From Nonomuraea deserti (lineage in GTDB: Bacteria; Actinomycetota; Actinomycetes; Streptosporangiales; Streptosporangiaceae), in NCBI RefSeq assembly GCF_004348685.1, contig NZ_SMKO01000044.1:1-55049 (forward strand): a stretch of 55,049 nt of DNA. The letters run 5' to 3'. Shown here piece by piece: positions 24,454 to 31,455 of this stretch. A program made the position numbers and the translations under genes. A model generated the notes under the pieces. The model was not told the DNA's origin and ran no database searches. It saw nothing but the letters and a program-made list of their open reading frames with translations. Numbering within the stretch: the first letter of the stretch is position 1; each line of letters begins with the position of its first letter.

Positions 24454-25692
24454 GTGGCTGGAGGTGATCGCTGGACCCACGGCACGGACACGCGGGCCCC
24501 GTACGTGCTGATCGCGCTGTTCGCTTTCGCGAGTCTGGTGTTGTTGTGGAGCACGCTGCAGCTGGTCGCCGCGCGCGAGGCATCGTGGCTGTACGTCGTG
24601 CCTCCCGTGGCGCTGCTGGTCCTGTGGCCGTTCCTGCAGTGGAACCGCCGGGCCTCGCCCGCCCGCAAGGCGGCCGGCCTGCTCTTCATGCTGGCGGCGA
24701 TAGGAGGGGCGGCCGTCGGCAGCGGCGCGACGAGCGTCCCGCTGATCGCTGTCACGATCGTGCAATCCGTCTGCGTGTTCGGTGTCCCGGGAGGCGCCGG
24801 GTTCAGCGTGGTGCTGGTCGCGACCACGCTCGTCGCCGGCCTGCTGGTGCGGGGCGAGGGCGGAGCAGGGTGGGCGGTCGCGGAGACGGCCGTGATGGGG
24901 GTGTTCGCCGTCTGGGCGCTGGTCACCGCGCGCATCCTCCTCGCCGCGCGCGAGCGTGCCCGCGAGACGGAACGCCTGCTCGGCGAGCTCGGCGAGGCAC
25001 ACGCGGAGCTGGGGCGCTACGCGGCCAGAGTGCGCGAGCTGACCGTGGCCGAGGAACGCGCCCGCATGTCACGCGAGATGCACGACTCCGTCGGCCACTA
25101 CCTGACGGTGATCAACCTCGGCCTGGAGAACGCCCGGCGCTACCGGGAGGCCCGGCCCGGCGACGCGTGGGCCGAGGTGCGGCAGGCCCAGCGGCTCACC
25201 ATGGAGGCGCTGGCCGACACCAGGCGCTGGGTGCGGGCGCTGAAACCGCTGGCCCTCGAAGGGCGGGCCGGTCCCGCGGCCATGGCGGAGCTGGCCAGGT
25301 CGTTCGGGGGCACGGGCCTCGAGGTCACGTTCCGCGCGCCGGGAGCCGAGCTCATGCTGGACGAGGAGGCCGAGCTGGCCCTCTACCGCACGCTGCAGGA
25401 AGGCCTGACGAACGCGGTACGCCACTCGGGCGCGCGCAAGGTCGAGGTCGTGTTGTCCTCCGCCGACGACCGGGTGGAGCTGTCCATCACCGACGACGGC
25501 CGCGGCGCCGCCACCGGCGTGGGCGTGGCGGGTGGCGGTGGTGATCGCGGGGCGGCGCGCGGGGAGCGCGGGCTCGCGGGGCTGCGGCACCGGATCGGAG
25601 CCCTGGGCGGCACGCTCACGGCCGGGGGCGCGCCGGAGGGCGGGTTCGTGCTGCGGGTGAGCCTGCCCGCGCGGGCGGAGGTGCGCGTGTGA
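24454..25692 (+). CDS. NarL-type sensor histidine kinase (HisKA_3)
   Basis: A 412-residue kinase. Residues about 15-165 hold four to five membrane helices without a recognisable periplasmic domain, followed by a coiled coil. The phosphoacceptor is H210 in MSREMHDSVGHYLT, in the HisKA_3 dimerisation domain, and the HATPase domain shows LQEGLTNAVRHSGA (N box), SITDDGRGA (G1) and ERGLAGLRHRIGALGG (G2). The GTG at 24454 is 6 nt from TAGCGT, again leaderless. It overlaps the response regulator gene by four bases. The membrane-buried sensor suggests a cell-envelope signal, perhaps linked to the divergent CPBP protease. Confidence 0.92.
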   Translation: MAGGDRWTHGTDTRAPYVLIALFAFASLVLLWSTLQLVAAREASWLYVVPPVALLVLWPFLQWNRRASPARKAAGLLFMLAAIGGAAVGSGATSVPLIAVTIVQSVCVFGVPGGAGFSVVLVATTLVAGLLVRGEGGAGWAVAETAVMGVFAVWALVTARILLAARERARETERLLGELGEAHAELGRYAARVRELTVAEERARMSREMHDSVGHYLTVINLGLENARRYREARPGDAWAEVRQAQRLTMEALADTRRWVRALKPLALEGRAGPAAMAELARSFGGTGLEVTFRAPGAELMLDEEAELALYRTLQEGLTNAVRHSGARKVEVVLSSADDRVELSITDDGRGAATGVGVAGGGGDRGAARGERGLAGLRHRIGALGGTLTAGGAPEGGFVLRVSLPARAEVRV

Positions 25693-26303
25693 CCGTGCGG
25701 GTGCTGATCGTGGACGATCAGGTCCTCATGCGCGAGGGGCTGCGCAAGCTGCTGGAGCTGGAGCCGGGTATCGAGGTGGTGGGCGAGGCCGCCGACGGCG
25801 TGGCCGCGCTCGACCTGCTCGACGCCGCCCGGCCCGACGTGGTGCTGGTCGACGCCCGGATGCCGCGCATGGACGGCATCGAGCTGATCGCCCGGCTCGA
25901 CGTGCCCGCGATCATCCTGACGACGTTCGACGACGACGACTACATCTTCGGCGGCCTGCGCGCCGGCGCCCGCGGTTACCTGCTGAAGGACACCCCTCCG
26001 CACGAGCTGGTGGCCGCCATCCGCAAGGCGGCCCGCGGGGAGACGGTGCTCGGCGGGGTCGCGGCGGAGCGCGTGGTCGCCGAGTTGCGGCGGGCGCCCG
26101 CCGCCCGCGACCCCGGCCAGGAGCTGTCCGAACGCGAGCGCGAGGTGGCGGTGCTGGTGGGCCAGGGCGCCACCAACCGCGAGATCGCCAGGCGGCTGTT
26201 CATCACCGAGGGCACGGTGAAGAACCACATCTCCAGCATCCTGCGCAAGCTCCGCCTGCGCGACCGCACCCAGCTCGCCATCCACATCGCCAGATCCTCC
26301 TGA
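25689..26303 (+). CDS. NarL/FixJ response regulator
   Basis: A 204-residue regulator with a receiver domain (acidic pair D9-D10, phosphoacceptor D55 in VLVDARMPRMDG, LLKD lysine) and a LuxR-type HTH (LSEREREVAVLVGQGATNREIARRLF, then EGTVKNHISSILRKL). The receiver lacks a few residues in the helix 3-strand 4 region (IARLDVPAIILTTF), which makes it slightly shorter than average. It starts in a GTGA overlap with the kinase gene, so the pair is co-expressed. Targets may include the divergent CPBP gene; this is inference from position. Confidence 0.93.
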   Translation: MTVRVLIVDDQVLMREGLRKLLELEPGIEVVGEAADGVAALDLLDAARPDVVLVDARMPRMDGIELIARLDVPAIILTTFDDDDYIFGGLRAGARGYLLKDTPPHELVAAIRKAARGETVLGGVAAERVVAELRRAPAARDPGQELSEREREVAVLVGQGATNREIARRLFITEGTVKNHISSILRKLRLRDRTQLAIHIARSS

Positions 26304-26306
26304 CCG

Positions 26307-26360
26307 CCCGAACCGACCCGGCGGCGCGTCGGCCTGGCGCGTCGGCCGGGTCAGTTCGGG
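26307..26360. terminator. Bidirectional hairpin terminator with 16-bp stem
   Basis: Arms 26307-26322 and 26345-26360 pair over 16 positions with one mismatch (CCCGAACCGACCCGGC against GCCGGGTCAGTTCGGG). The loop carries a direct repeat, GGCGCGTCGG twice. It lies between the convergent response regulator and dehydrogenase genes, overlapping the latter's stop. Confidence 0.65.
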
Positions 26361-27112
26361 GGGTCGAAGCGGCCGTCCACGGCGGTCCAGCCGCCGTCGA
26401 CGTACAGGACCGAGCCGGTGACGAAGCTGGCCGCGTCGCCCGCCAGGTAGACCACGGCGCCGGCCATCTCCTCCGCCGCCGCCCACCGGCCGAGCGCGCT
26501 CTTGGCGGCGTACGCGTCGTACCAGCCGGGGTCGTTCTTGATCTGCTCCGTCAGCGGCGTCTCCACCACGCCGGGCGCGATCGCGTTCACCCGCACCCCG
26601 TGCGGCCCGAACTCGGCCGCGGCGGTCCGCAGCAGCTGCACCAGCCCGGCCTTGGTGGCGGAGTAGACGCTCTGTCCCGGCTCGGTGACGGACGCCCGGA
26701 TGGAGGCGAACCCGATGATCGAGCCGCGCCCCCGTTCCACCATGCCCGCCCCGAACGCCCGCACCACGTCGAACGAGCCTCGCAGGTTCAGCCCCACCAC
26801 CCGGTCGAACTCCTCGCCGGTGTAGTCGAGCAGCCGCTTGCGCACGTTGGTCGCGGCGGTGAACACCAGGACGTCGGCAGGCTCCTCGCCGGCGAGCCGG
26901 CGCACGGCGGCGGAGTCCAGCACGTCGACCAGCCGCGCACGGCCCGCGCACCGCCCGGCGGTCTCCTCGGCCGCGGCCAGGTCACGGTCTGCGCACACCA
27001 CGGACGCCCCGTGCGCGGCCAGCGCCAGCGCCGCCTCCCTGCCGATCCCGCTTCCCGCTCCGATCACCACGGCCCGCCGCCCGTCCAGGCGGAACAGCGC
27101 GTCATATCTCAT
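26351..27112 (-). CDS. Short-chain dehydrogenase/reductase (SDR), putative GntR regulon member
   Basis: A 253-residue classical SDR. Nucleotide-binding VIGAGSGIGREAALALAAHGA near the start, NNAG equivalent TAATNVRK, catalytic S (FASIRAS), Y-x-x-x-K in VYSATKAGLVQL, and C-terminal AGDAASFVTGSVLYVDGGW. ADRD after strand 2 suggests NAD preference. ATG 27112 is 7 nt from TAGGGT, giving a leaderless mRNA; a GTG nine bases upstream is the alternative. The operator ACTGGTC-A-GACCAGT directly upstream matches that of the peptide operon at 14495. It may oxidise a hydroxy intermediate of that pathway, feeding or following the ALDH. Confidence 0.9.
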   Translation of the reverse strand: MRYDALFRLDGRRAVVIGAGSGIGREAALALAAHGASVVCADRDLAAAEETAGRCAGRARLVDVLDSAAVRRLAGEEPADVLVFTAATNVRKRLLDYTGEEFDRVVGLNLRGSFDVVRAFGAGMVERGRGSIIGFASIRASVTEPGQSVYSATKAGLVQLLRTAAAEFGPHGVRVNAIAPGVVETPLTEQIKNDPGWYDAYAAKSALGRWAAAEEMAGAVVYLAGDAASFVTGSVLYVDGGWTAVDGRFDPPN

Positions 27113-27128
27113 ATGAGGCACCCTAACG

Positions 27129-27143
27129 ACTGGTCAGACCAGT
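27129..27143 (-). promoter_or_regulatory. GntR/FCD operator (copy 2)
   Basis: Perfect inverted repeat ACTGGTC-A-GACCAGT, identical in both 7-bp arms to the site at 14495-14509; only the central base differs. It sits in the spacer of the dehydrogenase promoter, just upstream of the -10 TAGGGT (27125-27120), a position fit for repression. Confidence 0.75.
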
Positions 27144-27206
27144 ACACCAGGTTGGGGCACGCGGCCGTCCACGCCTGGCGAGCACGGGCTCGCGCCCTGA
27201 GGCCGC

Positions 27207-27746
27207 TCAGCGGGCCGCCCGCCAGTCGGAGCGCAGCAGTTCGTACTCCACCTCGCCCTGGTCGGAACCCGGGAGAGGGTCGGGCCAGTCCTCGAAGAAC
27301 GTGCGGACGAACCTCAGCCCGCACCTCTCCATGACGCGCCGGGAGCCGAGGTTGACGGTCATCGTCTGGGCGAACACCCGGCGGGCGCCCAGGCTCTCGA
27401 ACGCCTCGCGGATCAGCGCCAGCGAGCCCTCGGTCGCGTACCCCTTGCCCCAGGCCCGCTTGTGCAGCCGGTAGCCCAGCTCGGGTTCGTCGGCCGGCTT
27501 GCCCTCGGGCGCGCGCAGGTGGAACCAGCCGATGAACTCTCCCGAGGGCTTCTCGAGGGCGGCGAAGAAGCCCGTCCCGATGAACCTGGGCAGCGTCTCG
27601 CCGACGATCACCTCGCGCGGCGTCGGCTTGCCGCCGTTGAGGTAGCGCATGACGTCGGGGTCGTTGTGCAGGGCGAAAAGCAGGTCGGCGTCGGACTCGG
27701 TGAAGCGGCGCAGGATCAGCCGCTCGGTCTCCAGGTGAACGTGCAC
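27207..27746 (-). CDS. GNAT family N-acetyltransferase
   Basis: A 179-residue RimJ/RimL-like acetyltransferase: LETERLILRRFTESDADLLFALHNDPDVMRYL at the start, acetyl-CoA binding around ELGYRLHKRAWGKGYATEGSLAL (residues about 95-118, with the Q/R-x-x-G-x-G/A pattern as KRAWGKGYATE), then VNLGSRRVMERCGLRFV. The GTG at 27746 lies 6 nt from TACCGT and agrees with the family N-terminus (MHVHLETERL); the frame stays open far upstream, antisense to the next genes, and that part is not coding. Substrate unknown: ribosomal protein N-terminus or a small amine. Confidence 0.85.
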   Translation of the reverse strand: MHVHLETERLILRRFTESDADLLFALHNDPDVMRYLNGGKPTPREVIVGETLPRFIGTGFFAALEKPSGEFIGWFHLRAPEGKPADEPELGYRLHKRAWGKGYATEGSLALIREAFESLGARRVFAQTMTVNLGSRRVMERCGLRFVRTFFEDWPDPLPGSDQGEVEYELLRSDWRAAR

Positions 27747-27843
27747 GCGAACACGGTATCCAGCCGGCTCGTACGGGCTCGACGGGTTTTCGCGCGGCCG
27801 GCGGCGGGCGCGGGTCGCCGGCCGGGGGACGTGTCGGCCTGGC

Positions 27844-27886
27844 GGAATTTCGTTCCCTGATAGCCTTCCACCGTGGAACGGAATTC
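27844..27886 (+). promoter_or_regulatory. Putative RpiR autoregulatory operator pair and leaderless promoter
   Basis: GGAATTTCGTTCC (27844-27856) and GGAACGGAATTC (27875-27886) are inverted copies with one mismatch over 12 positions, flanking the -10 TAGCCT (27861-27866) and the GTG start. GGAATT-type half sites are usual for RpiR/MurR regulators, so autoregulation is likely. Confidence 0.5.
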
Positions 27887-28709
27887 TCTGTCCGCGGCGG
27901 TGCGCGCCCGTGTGCCAGGGCTGCACGCGGCCGAGGCGCGGGTCGCGCGGGTGGTGCTCGACCAGGGTGTTCACCTCGTGCACCTGAGCGTGATCGACGT
28001 GGCGAGGCTGGCCGGCACGTCGGCGTCCACGGTGGTGCGGGCGTGCCGGCGGCTGGGGTTCCGGGGCTTCCAGGAGCTGAAGATCACCGCCGCGCGGGAC
28101 ACGCCGCGGAGCGCCGACCCGCAGGACGACCCCGATCCCGCCGCCCAGGTGCTGGCCGCCACCGTCCGTGCCGCTCAGGAGGCGCTCGGCGGGCTCGGCG
28201 TCACGCTGTCGCACGCGAGCCTGCGCGACGCGGCCGGGGCGCTCAGCCGGGCCTCCAGGGTGCTCGTCGCGGGCACCGGCCTGTCCGGGGCCACGGCCAC
28301 CGACGCCGCCTACCGGCTGCGTGCCCTCGGCCTGCCGGTGGATCTGCCGCCCGACCCGCTCACCGCCCAGCTGGCGGCCGAGTTGCTGCCCGAGCCTTCC
28401 GTCTGCCTCGCCATCAGCCACAGCGGAGCCACCCGCTCCACCGTCGACACCGCCCGCCGCGCCGCGGCGGCGGGGGCGCGGGTGGTGGCGATCACCAGCT
28501 ACGCCCGCTCGCCGCTGACCGAGCTGAGCACGTGGGCGCTCGTCGGCGGCGGGCAGGACCTCGTCTTCGGCATGGAGGCGGTCGCCAGCCGCCTGGCCCA
28601 CCTCACCATCGTCGACACGCTGTCGATGCTCGTGCTCGGGCTGCGCGGCGGCCCGGCCGAGCGGGCGGTGTCGGCCTCCGCCGAGGTCACGGCGAGCCAC
28701 AGCTACTGA
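27873..28709 (+). CDS. RpiR/MurR family regulator with SIS domain
   Basis: A 278-residue regulator. N-terminal HTH_6 (about residues 15-75, VLDQGVHLVHLSVIDVARLAGTSASTVVRACRRLGFRGFQELK) and a C-terminal SIS sugar-phosphate-binding domain (about 120-250, VLVAGTGLSGATATDAAYRL and CLAISHSGATRSTVDTARRA). The GTG at 27873 is 6 nt after TAGCCT, so leaderless, and internal to an inverted repeat. Members sense phosphosugars. It precedes an aldo/keto reductase by 12 nt, which may be its only operon partner; no sugar transporter is nearby. Confidence 0.88.
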   Translation: MERNSLSAAVRARVPGLHAAEARVARVVLDQGVHLVHLSVIDVARLAGTSASTVVRACRRLGFRGFQELKITAARDTPRSADPQDDPDPAAQVLAATVRAAQEALGGLGVTLSHASLRDAAGALSRASRVLVAGTGLSGATATDAAYRLRALGLPVDLPPDPLTAQLAAELLPEPSVCLAISHSGATRSTVDTARRAAAAGARVVAITSYARSPLTELSTWALVGGGQDLVFGMEAVASRLAHLTIVDTLSMLVLGLRGGPAERAVSASAEVTASHSY

Positions 28710-28721
28710 GAGGGGGCCGGG

Positions 28722-29570
28722 TTGACCGGCAAGAGCTTCGACATCGCGGGTGAGCTGCGCGTCAGACGCCTCGGATACGGCACCGGCATGCTCACCGGTC
28801 CCGGCTACTGGGGGCCGCGCATGGAGCCAGGCCAGGCGGTGGCCCTGCTGCGCCGCGCCGTGGAGCGCGGCGTCACGCTCATCGACACGGCCGACAACTA
28901 CGGTCCCGGCCTGGCGGAGGAGCTGGTCGCGAGGGCGCTGCACCCGTACCCCGTCGGGCTGGTGCTGGCGACGAAGGGCGGCGTGGTCCGTACGGCGCCG
29001 AACGTCTGGCACGTCGCCGGGCGGCCCGAGCGGCTGCGGGCCATGTGCGAGGCGAGCCTGCGCCGCCTGCGGACCGAGACGATCGACCTCTACCAGCTCC
29101 ACCGGCTCGACCCGGAGGTGCCGATGGCCGACCAGCTGGGCACGCTGGCCGAGCTGCGGCGTGAGGGCAAGATCCGGCACATCGGCCTCGACACGGTCAC
29201 CGCCGGGGAGCTGGCGCGGGGGCTGGAGATCACGGAGATCGCCTCCGTACAGAACCGCTACAACCTGCTCGACCGGGAGTCCGAACCGGTGCTGCGGATG
29301 TGCGAGGAGCGAGGGCTGGCGTTCCTGCCGTGGTTCCCGCTGGGCAACGGCGCGCTGGCCGGGCCGGGCGCGGCGGAAACGGCGAGGGTGGCCAGGCGGC
29401 ACGGTGCCACCCCCGGGCAGGTGGCGCTGGCGTGGCTGCCGCACCGTTCGCCGGTCATGTTGCCCACGCCCGGTACGGGTTCCCTCGCCCACCTGGAGGA
29501 CAACCTCGGCGCGGCGGACGTCTCGCTGACCCCCGACGATCTCGCGGCCCTGGACCGGCTCGGCGGATGA
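28722..29570 (+). CDS. Aldo/keto reductase
   Basis: A 282-residue (beta/alpha)8 oxidoreductase with the complete AKR tetrad: D55 (LIDTAD), Y60, K85 (LATKGG) and H127 (YQLHRLD). Residues QNRYNLLDR and the GTGSLAHLEDNLGA segment near the C-terminus bind NADPH. The TTG start at 28722 follows GAGGGGG and lies 12 nt after the RpiR stop, so the two are co-transcribed. Sequence resembles the bacterial AKR groups acting on sugars or quinones; context with a sugar-phosphate regulator suggests a carbohydrate aldehyde. Confidence 0.9.
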   Translation: MTGKSFDIAGELRVRRLGYGTGMLTGPGYWGPRMEPGQAVALLRRAVERGVTLIDTADNYGPGLAEELVARALHPYPVGLVLATKGGVVRTAPNVWHVAGRPERLRAMCEASLRRLRTETIDLYQLHRLDPEVPMADQLGTLAELRREGKIRHIGLDTVTAGELARGLEITEIASVQNRYNLLDRESEPVLRMCEERGLAFLPWFPLGNGALAGPGAAETARVARRHGATPGQVALAWLPHRSPVMLPTPGTGSLAHLEDNLGAADVSLTPDDLAALDRLGG

Positions 29571-29583
29571 CGGTCACCGCGCG

Positions 29584-29671
29584 TTCACGTCCCGGGCACG
29601 AGGACGGCCCGCAGGTGCCGGTTCCGCTTCACGTCCCGGACACGAGGACGGCCCGCAGGTGCCGGTTCCGC
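29584..29671. repeat. 44-bp tandem duplication
   Basis: Two head-to-tail copies (29584-29627 and 29628-29671) differ by a single base (G or A in CCCGG(G/A)CACGAGG). They lie in the 156-nt gap between the aldo/keto reductase and the Phd-like gene. No protein is encoded. The high identity points to a recent slippage event. Confidence 0.9.
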
Positions 29672-29690
29672 ACGGATCTGGTCAGGCGGC

Positions 29691-29720
29691 TTGCGGGAGT
29701 TTCGTAAGGAGGCTTACGAT
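29691..29720 (+). promoter_or_regulatory. Promoter with palindromic CGTAAG-GAGG-CTTACG site
   Basis: TTGCGG (29691-29696), 18-nt spacer and TACGAT (29715-29720), 6 nt before the ATG of the Phd-like gene. The perfect 6-bp inverted repeat CGTAAG/CTTACG (29703-29718) overlaps the -10. Phd/YefM antitoxins typically repress their own promoter through such palindromes. Confidence 0.6.
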
Positions 29721-29726
29721 CTGCGG

Positions 29727-30254
29727 ATGATCAACACGGCACGGCCCGCGTACGACGAGCTCGCGGCGCGCCTCGGCGCGCCGCTCGGCGTGGAGGACGC
29801 CCGCGCCCGCTGGGGCTCGCTCGTGCGGGAGGCCAGGAGCGGCGCCATCACGCTGATCACCCGGGAGCGCTCGGAATGGGCCGCGCTGGTGCCGCTGTCG
29901 AAGGTGTCCGGGCTGCTGAGCGGCCTGCCGCTGGTGCCCGTGTCGACGGCCCGCGGCAAGCTCGGCGACCTCGTACGCCAGGTCGCCCATCCGTACGAGC
30001 ACGAGCCGGTGCTGCTGTCGCGGCACCGCCGGCCCGTCGCCGCCCTGATCGCGGCCGCGCGGTTGATCGACGCCCCCGCTCCCCGCCAGCTGCCCACCGC
30101 CGACGTGATGCTGCTCGGCGGCGGCACCATCGTCCTCGCCCTCGACGCGCACGGGCGGACCACCGCCGGCGTGCACGACCAGGAGGGCACCGAGGTCGCG
30201 TTCGGCTCGGGCGACAGCATCCGCCAGGCGCTCGACGCGCTGGAGGACGACTGA
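29727..30254 (+). CDS. Orphan antitoxin-like protein with two tandem Phd/YefM-type modules
   Basis: A 175-residue protein. Two related segments follow each other: about residues 22-62 (VEDARARWGSLVREARSG with ITLITRERSEWAALVPLSKV) and about 71-115 (VSTARGKLGDLVRQVAHP with PVLLSRHRRPVAALIAAARL). Each has the Phd pattern of a helix ending in R-x-x-L-x-x-L-V, then a basic strand and an AAL-hydrophobic stretch. Residues 120-175 (VMLLGGGTIVLALDAHGRTT) look beta-rich, recalling HicB-like or regulatory strands. A TACGAT -10 lies 6 nt before the ATG. No toxin gene is adjacent; the next gene is convergent with no gap. It could be a stand-alone DNA-binding regulator. Confidence 0.65.
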   Translation: MINTARPAYDELAARLGAPLGVEDARARWGSLVREARSGAITLITRERSEWAALVPLSKVSGLLSGLPLVPVSTARGKLGDLVRQVAHPYEHEPVLLSRHRRPVAALIAAARLIDAPAPRQLPTADVMLLGGGTIVLALDAHGRTTAGVHDQEGTEVAFGSGDSIRQALDALEDD

Positions 30255-30437
30255 TCAGGCCGGGCTGATCACCGCGTCGGGTCCGGGGAAGATGAGATGC
30301 TCGCTCCCGTCCTCGAACCTGACGACGTAGGGCGGAGTGCCGTCAGGGCCGCGGATCTCGATGATCTCGCCCTTCCTGTCTCCCTGGCCCACGACATGCC
30401 CGTGGACGATCAGCGTGTCGCCGACGTTCGCCTGCAT
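30255..30437 (-). CDS. DUF1918 small protein
   Basis: A 60-residue protein, MQANVGDTLIVHGHVVGQGD then RKGEIIEIRGPDGTPPYVVRFEDGSEHLIFPGPDAVI, matching the DUF1918 family of short SH3-like barrels that is abundant in actinobacteria. GAGGGGA lies 7 nt before the ATG at 30437. Its stop abuts the stop of the convergent Phd-like gene (TGATCA). The function of the family is unknown; a binding role in stress or nucleic-acid regulation has been assumed from the fold. Confidence 0.85.
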   Translation of the reverse strand: MQANVGDTLIVHGHVVGQGDRKGEIIEIRGPDGTPPYVVRFEDGSEHLIFPGPDAVISPA

Positions 30438-30528
30438 GGTGACTTCCCCTCGGCCGGCTCTTGGAGGCTCACTCCCACACTGCACCAGGAGGGCGTCTGC
30501 GCAAAGACGACTGGCCGAGCGGGCGGGG

Positions 30529-31395
30529 TCAGCGTGCGAGCTCTTCCACGATGCCGGTGAAGCCCTCGTCGCCGCGGCCGTCGGCGATGCGCCGGTTGAC
30601 GAGGGCCAGGAGGTGCTCGAACTGGGCGGTGCCGAGCTTGGCGGCGCCGCGTAGCCGGACGAGGTGCTCCAGCACCGGGGCGTGCTCGGTCAGGGAGGCC
30701 GGGCCCCGCGGGTAGGAGCGGTCGCGCACCTCGCGGGCCGTCTCCTGGGCCGCCGCCACGACGTAGCCCATCTGCTTGGCCGCGAACGGCGCGAACGTCT
30801 CCGGGTCGACGCCACCGGTCCCGCCCGCCAGCGCGAGGGCGTTCAGGTAGGCGAGCGTGGTGTCGTACCAGAGGCCGAGCAGTGCGAGGTCGTACAGCCC
30901 GGCCTGGCCGGGGTCCTCGCCGACGTGGTGGGTCGCCCCGAGCGGCTCCAGTGCCGGACGGCAGGACTCGAACGCCCGCGCCGGGCCGCTGTAGATCAGC
31001 GTGGCGGCCGGGGTGCCGATGTCCGCGGGACTCGCCTGGACGACGGCGTCGAGGTGGACGGCGCCGTGCTCGCGGGCCCACGCGGCGCTCTCGCGGGCCT
31101 CGTCGGGGGTGCCGGTGGTGAAGTCGGCCAGCGTACGGCCGGCCGCGGCCGCGCCCCCGGCGCCCAGCACTTCCATGACCGCGTCGTGGCCGGTCAGGCA
31201 GAGGACGACGAGGTCGCTCGCGGCCATGGCGTCCGCGACCGTGCCCGCGTGCCGTGCTCCGCTCGTCACGAGGGGGCCGGCCTTCGCGGGGGAGCGGTTC
31301 CAGACCGTGGTCGGGTGCCCGTGCTCCAGGAACGTGCGGGCCAGGGCGCCGCCCATGGCGCCGAGGCCGAGCACCGTCACGGAGAGATCGTTCAT
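30529..31395 (-). CDS. NAD(P)-binding beta-hydroxyacid dehydrogenase/imine reductase-like protein
   Basis: A 288-residue oxidoreductase. The Rossmann motif is VLGLGAMGGALARTFLEHG (about 8-26) and the NADPH-type WNRSPAKA follows strand 2. LYDLALLGLWYDTTLAYLNALAL near residue 165-190 begins the helical C-terminal domain; the aspartate there occupies the position of the catalytic residue in imine reductases, which favours that branch over 3-hydroxyisobutyrate dehydrogenase. AGGAGG lies 8 nt before the ATG. It is divergent from the TetR gene and shares an operator with it, so the TetR protein likely controls its expression. The natural substrate is unknown. Confidence 0.85.
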   Translation of the reverse strand: MNDLSVTVLGLGAMGGALARTFLEHGHPTTVWNRSPAKAGPLVTSGARHAGTVADAMAASDLVVLCLTGHDAVMEVLGAGGAAAAGRTLADFTTGTPDEARESAAWAREHGAVHLDAVVQASPADIGTPAATLIYSGPARAFESCRPALEPLGATHHVGEDPGQAGLYDLALLGLWYDTTLAYLNALALAGGTGGVDPETFAPFAAKQMGYVVAAAQETAREVRDRSYPRGPASLTEHAPVLEHLVRLRGAAKLGTAQFEHLLALVNRRIADGRGDEGFTGIVEELAR

Positions 31396-31410
31396 GGGGG
31401 AGCCTCCTTA

Positions 31411-31433
31411 TTACGTTACGGGACGCAACGTAA
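31411..31433. promoter_or_regulatory. TetR operator between divergent genes
   Basis: Perfect 7-bp arms TTACGTT-N9-AACGTAA (31411-31433), with partial extension CTTA to the left and CATAAG to the right. It covers the region upstream of the -10 TAGACT (31443-31448) of the tetR gene and lies 15 bp before the oxidoreductase ATG on the other strand, so one dimer could silence both. Confidence 0.7.
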
Positions 31434-31455
31434 CATAAGGGGTAGACTCGGGCTC

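Noticed and set aside
27747..29492. Upstream extension of the GNAT reading frame to about 760 codons
   Set aside because: The extension runs antisense through the RpiR and aldo/keto reductase genes. The family N-terminus begins at GTG 27746, which also has a leaderless promoter signal.
29584..29671. Insertion-sequence remnant or attachment-site duplication
   Set aside because: The two copies are directly adjacent with nothing between them and no transposase or integrase is near; simple tandem duplication explains it.
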